Positions 13,730 to 26,600 are shown, numbered from the stretch's first letter. The stretch: 64,000 nucleotides of DNA from Tetrahymena thermophila SB210 (GCF_000189635.1 NW_002476432.1:1-64000), one strand, 5' to 3'. Notes: generated by a model not told the origin, from the letters alone. Made by a program: numbers and translations.

Positions 13730-14743
13730 TTTAATTTGCTTTATAAATTTATCCTACTGTTTTTACTTTATATAAGTTGATGACTTATGCGTAAGATATA
13801 TTTAATTATGTTCAGTATTTATTAATATATTGAATGATTAATAATAAATTGCAAATTTTGTTAAATCCTTTTCTCAAATTCAATTTCTTATTAAAACAAT
13901 AAACTTTTAAGACAGCAAGCAAATCTCCTCTTCAAAATCCAAGAGAAAGCTATGAAATTTTATTTGGCAAGTAATCTTTACTTAATTTCAATTAATGATA
14001 ATTTAAGTTCCAATCATTTTATTACTCTAAAACAATAGATAATACTCTAAAATTAAATCTTTACCATTCATAGCTTTTCTCAAAAGCTTGAAATCTTTCA
14101 TTAAAAATTTCACGAAAACAAATCACTATTTATTTATATAAAATATTTAGTTACTCATCAAAATAATGATTTTGTGTAACATTTACTTTTTTAAATTTTT
14201 TAAAAATTAATTAAAAAAGATAATTTTAAATTATCAAATTAAGATATATTTTTAGAGTTTTTTTAATAAACTTAAAATAACGTTATTAATAATCTAACTT
14301 AAATTTACTTTATCAAATTACAATTTCATTATTTTAAAATCCTAAATACCCTGAGTTCTTAGATATTAAGGCCGATATTGAATAATTCTGAACATTTTTA
14401 ATTAAAGCAATAAGAATATAAATTCAACGATTAACCCTATTCACCTAAAATCCAAAATAATAAAAATACAGTATATTTATTTTAAATATATAAATCATTT
14501 TAAAAACAAAAGCAATAATGAAAAAAAATAAAAATATATTCTTAAAAAAAATTAATTTATGATAAAATTTGATACTTTTAGAATTAAATTTATTACAAAA
14601 TAGTTAGTATAAAATAAGTTAAAAGAAATATTTTTGTTGAGAATTTATAAAATTTTAATGAATAAAAGTTAAAGTTAAGTTATGGAAAAAGAATTTTTTT
14701 AGATGTAAAAATAATTAAAAACAAATAAATATTTAATTAAAGA
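13730..14743. other. Intergenic DNA between two minus-strand genes
   Basis: A+T-rich, with no frame of coding character on either strand. It must hold the promoter of the EF-hand gene (starts at 13729) and the 3' end of the F-box gene (ends at 14744); no specific sites were recognised. Confidence 0.5.
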
Positions 14744-16216
14744 TCAAGAAAACAATATTATCCAATTTATTTTATATATGTATGGAATTTTTAAAGATTA
14801 TTTTAGTAAGTTTTTGTAAAATAATATTTGCTGCTGAGCATTAAAGATTTTTATGAATTCAATCATTTTAACAAATAAATCTTAAGATATTTTATCTTTT
14901 AGAATATCTTGAATTTAATTTAAATATTCCTAGATCAAGGCGCTGCTTTGCTTGTAATGAGCAATAAATTTCACACCTGAAATATGATTTTAGGTAGAAT
15001 AAAATGATTCAATAAAATTTGCATATATTTTTTCTTATAAGTTCAATTAATTTTAAATAAGAACTCTATTAATCTAAAAAGTAGTATTTTCATATATGAA
15101 GTCAATATCTTTAAAATAATCAACAATTACTTAAGAATCCTCAAACGATAAAAGTTTATTTGAATTACAACTTTATATTTTTTCTGATAAAAGATAATAG
15201 TTGAGAAAAATTGTATTTTTTTCAAATTCTTGCTCATCCATATTTTACTGAATCATGAGCTCTTCTTTCTTAAAGTTTAGATTTTCAATAAGGCCTTTAG
15301 AAGCAATATCTACCAATTAGCTCATTTTTTTAGATGAAAGTTTTAAATTTAGAACTGATTTGATATCTAAAAAGCTCATTATTAAACTCAAGCAATTTTT
15401 ATTTAAGAACTCGTAAACACCATTTTTCTTTTTAAATCTTAGAGGTTCTATTTTAGCAACAAAATTTTTAATTTTTTCAATTTATTTGTTTGTTTTATAA
15501 GCTTTAACAAAAATTTGTTGATTTTTTTGATAATAAAACGTTCCTTTGTATTTATTTCTAAGTAATATAGTTTCATAAATAGTTTCTATCAAGAAATTAA
15601 CATTGTCAGAGAGATTAACACTTTCAGAAAAGAAAGGAATTTAATTTTCAGCATAATATTTCTAAGGAAAAGGATATTAGAACTAAAATATATCTTAAAA
15701 GCAACTCCTAAGCCCTTTTTATAATATGTAAGGAATAACTAAATTCTCTTAATTTATCAGATGTCCATTATTTTGTAAGCCAATAAGTAAAATTTACTTT
15801 TATACAAAGTGATAGCTTTAATCTATATGTTTTATTTCATTTTAGCTGATTTAGTCAACTAAATCTATTAGTTTAAATTTTTTTTTGATATGATCTTGAA
15901 AGTTATGTATTATTATGTCATTGCTGATAACATTTTTGTTAATTTATTCTAAAGAGTAATTTAATATGAAGTGCTTTATAATCATACGAAATTTCGAGTT
16001 TAGAGATGCCATTCTACCTAAACTCTTCATATCAAGAAAATATAATATATTTTCAATAATCTTAGATTGTTTTAACACTATCTGTAAATGATTTACTCTT
16101 TTTTTATATCTTGAATATCTTATTTCATTAACTTTAGCATATTTTCTTTTATCAAATATTTATAAACTTGGAAGTGTGATCTCTTTTGCAGGAAAAGCGG
16201 TTTTTGTTTTTATCAT
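14744..16216 (-). CDS. Protein with two F-box-like motifs
   Basis: A 490-codon frame runs from ATG 16216 to TGA 14744-14746 without introns. Two F-box-like helices are visible: ENILYFLDMKSLGRMASLNS at about residues 55-74 and SLIMSFLDIKSVLNLKLSS at about residues 273-291. Both show the L-x-x-FL-D/S-x-K-S-L pattern. F-box proteins usually recruit targets to SCF ubiquitin ligases through Skp1; that role is inferred from the motif alone. The rest is Lys/Asn/Gln-rich without a recognisable substrate domain. The same frame continues upstream without another stop to ATG 16561 except for a single TGA at 16316-16318, so the true N-terminus is uncertain and the locus may be decaying (see next entry). 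Confidence 0.6.
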
Positions 16217-17040
16217 TTGCTTATTAAGTATTTCAGTATTTAAAAAATTGATTTATTAGAATTAATTTGATTGTCCTTGCAGATAAGATCTAACTTTATA
16301 TCTGATATAATCTAATCAAATATTTTTCTATATTTTTTCTGATTTTGATTAAATATGATAATAATGTAGAAAAATAAACTGTTGATTTATCTCATTTAAA
16401 AAATGTTTTAAATTTTATATAAACTTTTTGTTATATTTAATAAATCTTTGTCTTAAAAAGATAATTAGATTTTTATCACTTATTTTATTATCAAAACAAA
16501 CATATTTTTAAATAATTTTAACTGGCTTAAAAATCTAATTATCTTAATATAGATTTTTCATACTGTTTTCCCTCATAAACAGCACCAATAGAAACATTGT
16601 TGTATGGATGTTTATGTTTTTTTAATCCTAAAATGTTTTTAAAATTTACTTTAATATAACTCAGCCTTATTTAACGATAGTATATAGATATTATTTAGAT
16701 TGAAATACAAGGATTTTTATTAAAGAAAATTAAATTTTTTAGTGCATGTTTACTTATCCTTCTAAATACTGACTTATAACTCTTTAAATTCTCATTAAAC
16801 TCATTAATTTGCTTCTCTAAAAGATTCTAAGAGGTATTAATGATGATAATCTATCAAGATATTTTGAAAGTTATTTTTAAAATTTAAGTAAAAGCCAAAT
16901 TAGAATTTATATCTTTAAAATTATACAAAGTAAAATATAAGATAAACTCCAACAAATTATAAATGAGAAATGAGATTATATCATAAGATATTTCATAAAT
17001 TTATGTTCCATATTAAATTGATAACATTAAAATTTTATTT
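16217..17040 (-). pseudogene. Coding-like 5' extension of the F-box locus, broken by TGA codons and a frameshift
   Basis: Minus-strand translation gives protein-like sequence through this interval but not in one open frame. From about 17040 to 16491 one frame reads ...EISYDIISFLIYNLLEF..., crosses a TGA at 16854-16856, and continues with EKQINEFNENLKSYKSVFRR until TGA 16491-16493. A second frame starting at ATG 16561 reads ...ISDKNLIIFLRQRFIKYNKK..., meets TGA 16316-16318 (codon 82) and then stays in register with the F-box protein. This is either a pseudogenised N-terminus, missed introns, or UGA recoding. No clean GT...AG pair that I tried removed the stops while keeping the frame, except a doubtful GTGATA donor near 16477. 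Confidence 0.4.
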
Positions 17041-19717
17041 CCGTTAAAAAAAAAATATTTTATTAATAGAATAAGTTAATTGATTCATACATAATTAGTT
17101 AAAAAAATTGTTTATTGTTTTGAAATTAAACAAATTTAATTTCAAAATAATGAATTAAATTTATTGAAAAGTTAGTTATATCCAACAATAAGATAAATTA
17201 GGTTTCCATTTGTTTAATGTGAAATAAAGTTGAAATAAAATTTAAATCAAATAGTTCAATTAAAAAAAATATTTAATTTTATACTAAAAATAAGTTTTTA
17301 TTGGTAAATTCTCTATAAAATATCTAATTTTAAGGAGTCACTTTTAAGCCTAAAATAAATAAGTAGCTTAAGATGGAAGAAGTGAGAAAAATTATTAAAA
17401 TAAATTTAATTAGTTTTTTTTATAAACTAAACTTTGCTCACAAGATTATGAAATAAATAAATAAATAAACATAATAAGGATCTAAAAATTGAATTTTTTA
17501 ACTAAGTTTTTACTATCATAATTAGAGTTTATTTTTATGAATTAACTTTAATTGCAAAATCTTACTAATTATTATGAAAACCAATCTTAATAAGATTAAT
17601 TACAAAAATACTGTAACTGATTATCTTTTATTAGCAATATTAAAAATATATCCTTAATTTTATTATGGTTAAAATTGTTGATTTGTTTGAGTTAATAATT
17701 TAAAGGGCTTTCTAATTATTGAATTTTAACTATTTTGAAACTATCGTTTATCGTTATTTATATCAAATACAATTAATTAATTATTCGTACTTTTTTTATT
17801 TAGAAAAACTCAAGTTATTTTACATAAATATTTCTGTTTGATGGAAAATTTATGGCTAGTAAAATTGATAAATAAATGAAAATAAATTTATATCCATTTA
17901 AAAAGAATTAATTATATTTTTATTATTTAAAGCAGATGATTTTTTTTTTACTTTTTATATTTGGAAAAAATTCAAATTATTTTGTATAAATATTTCTGAT
18001 TAATGCAAAATTGATGGCTAATAAAATTAATTATAATGATAAAGGAAATGCAAAATAAAGAATGTGGTCAAATTAAGTTTAAAGAATAATTGATGGAAAT
18101 AAAAAATAATTAATAATGAATTATTTAGTATTTAAAGATTTTAAATTGATAATTAATGGTCAAAATTGAGAGCAAATTATGTATCAAAAATCAATTAATT
18201 TACCATAAAAAAAGAAATTTTAACTATTGTATTATTAACTAATAATATTAAATAATTTATAATATGTCTTTTTGCTAAAATTTAATCTTATTAATTTTAT
18301 CCTATTATTTTTGTTATTATAGAAATATATCTAATTTATTTGTTATTTATTTCAATAATAAACATAATTGTTTGCTTTGTCTTAAAATTTATTGTTTTTT
18401 TTTATTAATTCACGCTAAATAATCTATAAAAATTATAATCAAATCAATCTCGCCTTCTTAAAATCTATGGCAAATAAAATAAATAAATACAATACGCATT
18501 TTATTGATTTGCAAGATAAAATATTGAGTCACTGGATTTTAGTTTAACAAAATTAAATACTGGTTTTTAGATTTATGTTTGGATACTATAATAATTTATT
18601 CTCATTTTTTTAGAGCTTATTAGCTAATTTTTTTTAAATGTCTATCAAACTTTTTAAATATTTACATGCTTTTTAATATTGTCTTTTGTTGTATTTAAGT
18701 AGTTTTTCAAAATATTATTTTAAATATAAAGTAGAATAAATTTTTGTTATGATTGTTGTATCTTTTTATAAAAGGAGCTCTGTGAGTGTAAACTGAGTTT
18801 TTTATTAGAGTTGGTGTACAAAAGAATAGAAAATAAAGCTTTATATTATTTTTAAATTTTATTATGTAGAATGAATGGGTGGGTGATTAAGGAGATGATG
18901 GATGTAACAACGCTTTAAAGGAATAATGAAGAAATAAGGAAAAAGATAACTAAAAAATATCTTATATTTAAAGTGTAATTAGATTATGTATGTAATTATC
19001 ACGTAATAGAAACAGAGCAATTTGATTTTGGTAAAAAGAAGTAAAGAGATAAAAGAAAAGTGGAGCGAATGTTAATTAATTTTTTAGAGGAAACAAAATA
19101 TTTAAGAGCTCTTATGATTGAAAAGGAAACTGAATGAAAAATAAATAAATAAATAAAGAATTAATATATGAATCAGTCAAGCTGATGACAATGAGTTTAT
19201 AGCTTATTAAAATATTTGTTTATCTTTCAATTTGTGAATTAAAAAAGAAGAAGAAAAAAAAAGAGTAAACAAAATTTTGGATAAAGACCAACAATAATGA
19301 AATTAAAAGGAAGATTTGTATCCTTGTCTTGCCTGAAAAAATTCATTAATAACTTTGCTCATATTAAATTAAATAACAAAGACAGTGAAAAATAATTGAA
19401 TCGTATTGAGAAATTACTACTCATGAAAGGTAATTCTTATTAACCAATTAAAAGCCATTGTGAGTAAATAAATTATCATTAAAAAATACTAAAAAAGCAT
19501 TGAAAAAGCCTAAAAAAGTGAATGAAAAGCATTATAAAAGTCAAAATTCATAGATAATTAATTTATAATTTAAAAGAATATTTACACAATTTTATAAGCT
19601 TAAAAGCAACAAGGTAATCAATCAAATTTTTTTTATAGCAGCTCAGTGTTTCGAATAAGGAGTCATTGAATTAATTCATTATTTATTCATTATTAAGGAA
19701 GGCCACGATTAAATTGA
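17041..19717. other. Long intergenic region with an imperfect duplication
   Basis: A+T-rich without convincing genes. At about 17790-17890 and 17945-18035 two copies of a segment of roughly 85-100 bp can be aligned by eye (TTATTTTACATAAATATTTCTG versus TTATTTTGTATAAATATTTCTG, each followed by a GATGG/GATGGCTA-A-TAAAATTGAT-like tail). The last ~700 bases precede the plus-strand Gln/Asn-rich gene and probably include its promoter and leader. Confidence 0.45.
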
Positions 19718-22700
19718 ATGAGCGTTTCATCCCAAGTGCGTAAGCTTAGCACAAGCCCATTTTCTCGTGATGTCCATATGACAAATCAGAAATTGAAAAG
19801 CATGCAATAACATACAGAGCATATTTTAAAGATGAATTAAAAAAAGAACATGTCTTTAGCTACTAATTTAGGTTCAAAAATTGGAGTAAACAATAATACT
19901 GATGATGCAGCAAGCAGTTAATTATATAGTTAAAGTTAGAAATTTAGCTGTTCAAGCAATACAACATCTCCTAAGATTTCACCTAGAGAGTAATTGCCTT
20001 CATCGCTTATTTTATAAGCAAATAACACTCTAAATTCTAAAATGAGTAGCAGTAAAATTTAAACTCAAACAAACAATGTCGCTCAGAAAAACACTAATTT
20101 AACTAGCTAACAATCTATTTAAAGTCATAACTTGTCAAAATAGGCTTAAAATTCTCTCAAATAACTGCAAAAAACTCTGCACTAAAACAGCAGTAGCAAT
20201 ACAAATAAAGGTAAATCTTAGAGTCAAATACCTGGTAAATATACACTTTAGCAAGATACATAAAATATTAGAATATCAACTCTTGGTAATTCATTAAAGC
20301 CAAGTGAAGATACGCCAAAATTCAAGCACTTAAAAAATGGGGATTGGCAGAGTTTGGAATCAATTTAAGGCTTAAACAACTTATAAAGCTTAACTGGAAT
20401 TGAGGAATTTGTTCATCAGAATAACACAAATGTTCTTTGTTCTGTTTTCTCTTTTGGACACGACAGCGATGATGAAGAAAATGGAAATTTGGACTAAGAA
20501 AAAGTGAAAAGATGTGAACCTGCTAAACCCAGCTAATTTTCTTAGGTTAATTCATCTAGCAATGGAGAAAAGAAAAAGAGAGTTTCGTTCTGCGATCCTA
20601 CCATTCATACATTTTCTGCAGATGAAGATATTAAGAGATTCGACCACTATTATGCTGAAAAAAATCCTACAAAAAATAACTAAAATCCTCAATTGTTGAA
20701 TTAAATACCTTCTTGTCTTTCCTAAAAAAATAATTAAGCTAGGCATTCTTCTCCAATCTCTGCTTCATAATAACCAGTAAATCAGCCCGTTTCAATAATT
20801 AAAAAACATGATTAGACATAAATTCATCATTAAAAATCTAATTTAACAAGTGAAAACTGCTAAAATAATTAATTTGTCAATAACTAATAAAATATAAACT
20901 AGAACAATAAAGCAGATAATAACAATATAATTGATGGAGTGTTTTATTCGATGTAGTAAGCTATTTCTTAAGATTAATTGAATAATCACGCTATTTTCGA
21001 ATCTTTCGCTCCTAAGCAACCTTAAGGTTCAAATATTTAACATTATTCGCAATAATCTTAAATGCAAAATTAAATATAGAAGTAAAACTAAATCTCAAAT
21101 AACTTAGGAAATTAAAGATACTCCTCTCAACCTGTTAACCAGTAAAATCAACCAAATTCTATTTCAGTACTTATCTAAAATGCTTTTAAAAATTTTAATC
21201 AAAACACGACTTCTTAGAGTAATTTATAAAATAGAAGTTAATCTCCTCATAGAGATGATACAAGCATGAACAGAAATATTATAATTACTGATAAAATTAA
21301 TCACATGAATATAATAAAAGAAACTAGTTAAATCACTAAAGATTAAAGCAGTACTACAACTAATATCTAATAAAACAATTCTAATACTCAAAACTCAAAG
21401 TTAGAAGAAGCTAGAAAAAATCTAGTCAAGCGCGATTCTCACAGCATTAGTGAAATTATTTCTGTTTCACCTTTAAAAAAGACAACCAGTCACGAATACC
21501 TGCTTTGTAAAGATTAAAATGGAAATGGCAATTAAAATGACCAATTTTCAAGTCGAAGTGAGTTAGTGCTAGCTAGACTCAGCAAATAAGACTTATTATC
21601 AGAAGATAACAATAAAAATATGATCAATTAGGAATAAAAATTGGTAAATGAATTCTCGCTATAAGATGTCCAAAATATAAAAATAGAAAATTATCTATAA
21701 GAAAATACTTCTAAATCAAACGCATCTATTATAAACTAATAAAAGAACAATACTGAAGTTACAAATAATTATATCAATAATAATAATTATAATGTTAGTA
21801 ACGCAGATATTTTTTTAAATAATAATTTTGCGTCATCAACCTTAATTGGTAATTCACCCCATTCATCTATTCCTTAATCATATTCAGCTCCTTCAAACAA
21901 CAATAACAGCAACCAAAATGCTCATAATTTTCCTACAACTAGCATGAGTCAAATCGCCTAGTAAAATTAATAGGGAAGTAATTAAAAAGATAATAATAAT
22001 ATAGCTTCTGCAGCTTCATCATTCATTTCTTCGTGTTCACCTCCTTATCGTTCATATGACTAAACAACTTTAGCTGGTTCTTCTAACTTTGCAAATACTG
22101 ACATAAAGCTTTCTATTATTTAGCCTGTAAATGCGTCTTCCTTTGCGTTTGGATCTCAAATAACACTTTCTCCATAAGAGTCTATTTCAAGTATCCAGAC
22201 AAGTCAAACCTACAACCTGAATTTGAATAGCAATCCTAATTAGAATGCTTAAAGTAATCCGTACAATTCTTATTACTAATAAAATGTAAATCCCTTAAGT
22301 AATAATTCTCTCAATAATTTCAATGGATTAAACAGCTTACAAAATAATCTCTAAGGAAATCAATCAAACAATTAACTTATAAATTAATAAAACCTTAATA
22401 ATAATAGCAATGTAATTTATTTAAGTAACTAAAAGGGAATTCAAATCCCAACTTGTTTGAGTAGCTCTTCTTCAGACGCAAACGCAAATAATAACACTAC
22501 AGCAAATACAAATAATAGCTGTGCTAATTTAGACCTTTATAAAGTTAATGTACCTTCGTTTGATCCTTCTGAGAAAAGCAGACAAGAAAAAAACAGTCAA
22601 AACATAATAAAAATAAATTTAGAAGAGATTGCTAATAGCTCCCTCAACATTAACTGTCAAAAAGAAGAATAAAAAGATTTGAGTAGCAACTCAAATACTA

Positions 22701-23938
22701 TAACAAATAATAGCAATCTGACTAATAATTAAGCAGGAAGCATGACAGCAACAAGTCTGAATAACAACTGCACAATAAATTCTCCCTTCAGCATATAGTC
22801 AAATTAAAATTTTACTATGACATCAACAGCTACTGCATTCACAAATAATAGATAAAGTTTCGAAACAAACTTTTGGAGAAATGAAGCTGAATTAACTCCA
22901 TCTGAATATTTCCTTTCATTTATAACAAATAATCCTAAGCCTTGTCCTAAACCTAGTATTGGAGGCGGTATAGGTACACCTCAATCAAACCCTTTAAATT
23001 AAAAGAAAAATAGCATAAGTGTAAAAGATTCATTCATTTCTACATAATCTCATTTCATCCCTAAACAAAACATCGATAATAATTTAGATAGCTCAATAGA
23101 ATTTTATCAAAATAATTTCTCATCAAGTTGCAGCTATATTAAGTAAAATAATTAAACCAATTCTAAATTATCACTAAGCAACACAGCTTCATACGGAATC
23201 GAGCAATCTAAAGTAAAATCAAAATCCCCAAATAGATTAAATTCTTATGGTACAACTTCTCTAAAATCATCTTAGTGTTCTTCAACAACTTAATCTAAAA
23301 AGTAGATTTAAACTCTTCAATAACAAGCAGAAATTAAAGGCAACGGTAAAAACAAAAGTTATTCAAATTACACAAGCACCTCGTAAAACAATATCCATAG
23401 CTCTGATACAAACCCATATTAATAGCAATTTTATAGTTAATATTATAGTAAAACTTCGTTATCTCCATCTAAGAGATTAAACTAAATTGAATAGGACAAC
23501 AACAACAACAACCAAGTCCCAAATTAAAGCCAAAAACGCCCCGTATTCCTAGAATATAACAATGTATCTAGCATTAAAAAGAGCAAAAACTTAAGCAGCA
23601 GCAACAACAATACTAATACTAACAACAAAAATTAAGAAGTTAGAAATAAAATAACAAGCCAACTTAATAAAAGAAAGACAAGTGAGTAATCTTAGGTAAA
23701 GAAGGACATAACATCTTTTTATAACATATAAAAAATAACATAACAGAATAATATGTATAACAACTCTCTAAACAAAAGAATCGGCACATCAAATCATAAT
23801 AATTCTAGGGATTAAATAATTCAGAACTATTACCAATTCCAAAATAATTTTTATGAAAAAGCAACTGAGCCAATCAATAATAACATCAATAAAAATTATA
23901 GCTAAGAAAGATAAGCTAAAAACTCATCTCTTATTTGA
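19718..23938 (+). CDS. Gln/Asn/Ser-rich disordered protein with PP1-docking motif
   Basis: A single 1406-codon frame from ATG 19718 to TGA 23936-23938 has no introns. Almost the whole protein is low-complexity Asn, Gln, Ser and Thr, with many Gln from TAA/TAG and Asn runs such as NNNNN in the last third. The one island of ordinary sequence is around residues 284-310: KKKRVSFCDPTIHTFSADED, containing K-R-V-S-F (V289). This fits the RVxF consensus by which regulatory subunits bind protein phosphatase 1, and an acidic Asp/Glu stretch precedes it. From family knowledge a PP1-targeting or scaffold role is plausible; prion-like assembly is a second possibility from composition. No enzyme domain was seen. 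It is one of the few plus-strand genes in the window. Confidence 0.85.
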
Positions 23939-25490
23939 AAAATTCAATAAAATTAATTCTAAAAAGAGAAATATATTTCAATATATTTTTTTACTTTACT
24001 GCTTAAATGAAGAGATGTCAAAAGAAGAAAAAAAATAAAAATTATATTCTAATTTAAAGCAAAACAAAAATAAATTCATCCATATTGGTTAACTAAAAGT
24101 TAGCAAGCTATATGAAAAAAACAAATATAAATTAACAAATGTAAAAATAATAATCAAAAATAAATTAATTACTTATAACAACAAGAGTCAAATACATAAA
24201 TAAATAAATAAATACTACAAAAACTAAATTATTCATATCTCAAATGGATATATAAAATAAATTCAATCTGAAACATTCTCATTATCATTTCATTTTAAAA
24301 TTATTTATCGTTCTCTATAATTCAATTTAAGGTTTTTCTCACTATATTAATCAAGTAAATAAACAAAAAAATAAAAAGAATGTATTATTTTATATAATTT
24401 TATATAATTATTTCAAATACAGTTATCTATCTCATTTCCTATAATAATTAATTAAATAACTAACTAACTAACTAATAATGTTTTGATTTACTTATCTGTT
24501 AGTATTTATCAAAATAATTTGTTTAAATAGATATTATTTTTATTGAACACTAGAATTTATATTTTAATACTAAGGTTATTACTGATTATTTTTTTCTATC
24601 AATATTCTTGCTACATCAATTCAAATTTTTAGAATATTTATAAATTAATTGCTATATTTTTTCTGCTTGTATTATATATCATTACTTTTTTTATCTAAAT
24701 ATTCTAATCTATATACAATAGAGAAAATTATTTTTAATCAAAAATTGTTATAATAAAGAATGATTTGAAAATTTGTTAAAAAAAAGTAAATTTAAAAATA
24801 TGTAAATGTAAATAATTCTCTTTGATTAATAAAGTTGATAATTATCTATTTATCTATCTATCAGCTTTTTCCTAATTCAAGTTTTGATTCAAGAAATAAT
24901 TTGGCATAAAGATTCGATTGATTTAGATATTTATCTATCTATTTTATAAAGTATTGAATTTTACTTAATTTCTTGGTAATATTTAATCAAATCTAAGTTA
25001 TCTTTAATATTTCCTTTTATCTTAAATTTTTTAAATATTTCTTATTATCTTAAATTTTTTAAATAGCTCCTTTTATCTTAAATTTTGAAATTAATTGATT
25101 GTTGCTATCTTCATAAAATACTATTCACTAAATTTGCTAATTAATCTATTTTTAGCTTATAATACTTCAAATAATTGCTAAGTAAGTATTACTGTTTCGC
25201 TTTTAAATAATTCTTAAATATGTTTTTTTGGTTTAAATATTTAGTTGAATAAATTATAATAACAACATTTTTTTGTTGCTTTATTTTTTTATCATCAAAA
25301 GTGTTTGTTTATCCCTTTGTAATTAAAAAAGATATCACCTATTCTATTTATTATTTAAAACTAGATTAATGATATTGCTCTTTTTTAGAAAAAATGACTT
25401 TTAAATCCTGTTTCATATAATTTAAATAAAATTAAATTCGATTAAAGACCAATAATACTAAGCTAAAATAAAAAAAAGCATTCTGCATAT
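23939..25490. other. Intergenic DNA with a short tandem repeat
   Basis: No coding frame of note. At about 25010-25095 a unit of about 30 bp (CTTTTATCTTAAATTTT...) is repeated three times. Short ATCT/CTAT microsatellites occur near 24845-24940. Confidence 0.5.
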
Positions 25491-25496
25491 GTATAT

Positions 25497-25800
25497 ATAG
25501 ACTAAATTTATTTCTTTTAATTAATTTTATTTAGTATTTTAATTATGTGTTTATTTTTATTTTATTTTTGTTTATTTTATTAGTTTTTTATCTGGTTTTA
25601 GTTTATTTGTTTGCTTATGTGTATTTTTTTATGTGTTTGTTTGTTTGTGTATTAGTTTTTGCTTTATTTTATTTTTTAATTAGTTTTTTAATTTTTTTAT
25701 CTTATTTGTTTATTTTATTTTAATTTAATTTATTTATTTCTTTTTAATGAAAATTCTTAGTCTTCTTTTTGTTGATTTCTCTTCTTAATGGCCTAAATTA
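25497..25800. other. T/G-rich flank of the GC-island locus
   Basis: On the plus strand this stretch is almost entirely T with interspersed G (TTTGTTTG, TGTGTATT). It ends abruptly at the first GC-richer island. A complementary A/C-rich flank lies on the other side at 28960-29280, so the pair is roughly inverted in composition. Confidence 0.5.
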
Positions 25801-25822
25801 AAAAAATATTTTATATAAAAAA

Positions 25823-26600
25823 GATGGAACGGGTTTTTGACTGCGGCTCTAACGAGGTGGAGAGTGGAGTAACTGGATTCTGTCTTTAGGTTTTTGGTTT
25901 TTTCTCTGCGAATTATATTTATGCCATTCTTCTCCAACCAACAGGAAGCCTGTTGGACCGGGTGGAGCGATTTAAAAACTTTTCCGTGCCTTTAAAAAAC
26001 TAGAAAAAACCAATCCCAACTGCAGGTATTTCCAGCACTGACTCACTACCTCGGATATTACCAGAGACTACTCACACTAGCGTTCCTTTCATAATAATTT
26101 CGTGAATTAAAAATACATAAAATATATTTTTTTATTAAAAAAAAAAATGAAAATCAGGCTTGTCTGTTTTTGTTTTCTTTGAGGCTTTAGTAGACTGGTC
26201 GGTACGTTGTAACTAGTAACTTATCTGTCGCTTCGCCCTAACCTTCACGCCCTAGGATATCTTTAGTCGATTTCTTTAGATTTATAGGATTGTATATCGA
26301 TCAAGGGTGAGTTTTAACTCGAGCTGAATTGGAGATTAAAAACTTTGAAATCGATTCTTAAAATATCCAACAGTTTTGAGAAAGTTATTAGCAGGCCGCT
26401 AGTGACAAGTCTAGAACTGTAGTACCAGTCTCTGTTAGTTTGTGCGATTAATTTGGAGGCTATTTGGCAATATCGGGGATAGCGATTCCATCTTTGCGAG
26501 TATTAAAAATTGTTCCCATTATAAAAACTTGAGCTCTCTTCATTAATCGCATTTCACAAGAAAAATTTTGATTTATTTTCCTTGACCAAACCCTTTTCCT
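25823..26600. ncRNA. GC-richer island 1: candidate structured RNA(s) of unknown family
   Basis: The base composition switches sharply from A+T-rich to clearly GC-richer and back. No codon-like pattern of the window is present. Complementary pairs nest in order. In 25826-26086: GGAACG (25826) with CGTTCC (26081), CGAGGT (25853) with ACCTCG (26048), CTGGA (25873) with TCCAG (26031), a perfect 12-bp pair TTGGTTTTTTCT (25894) with AGAAAAAACCAA (26002), and CCAACAGG (25938) with CCTGTTGG (25949) around a three-base loop. In 26192-26431: AGACTGG with CCAGTCT, TTGTAACTAGT (26207) with GCTAGTGACAA (26398, one mismatch), GGATAT with ATATCC, and TCGATTTC (26267) with GAAATCGA (26347). I do not recognise RNase P, MRP, SRP, snRNA or rRNA signatures with confidence. 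Transcribed strand is unknown. Confidence 0.55.

Noticed and set aside
25500..26080. Minus-strand frame running from island 1 into the T/G-rich flank
   Set aside because: The flank part is a monotonous Lys/Gln/Asn product of low-complexity DNA and the island part overlaps perfect RNA-like hairpins. I judged it non-coding.
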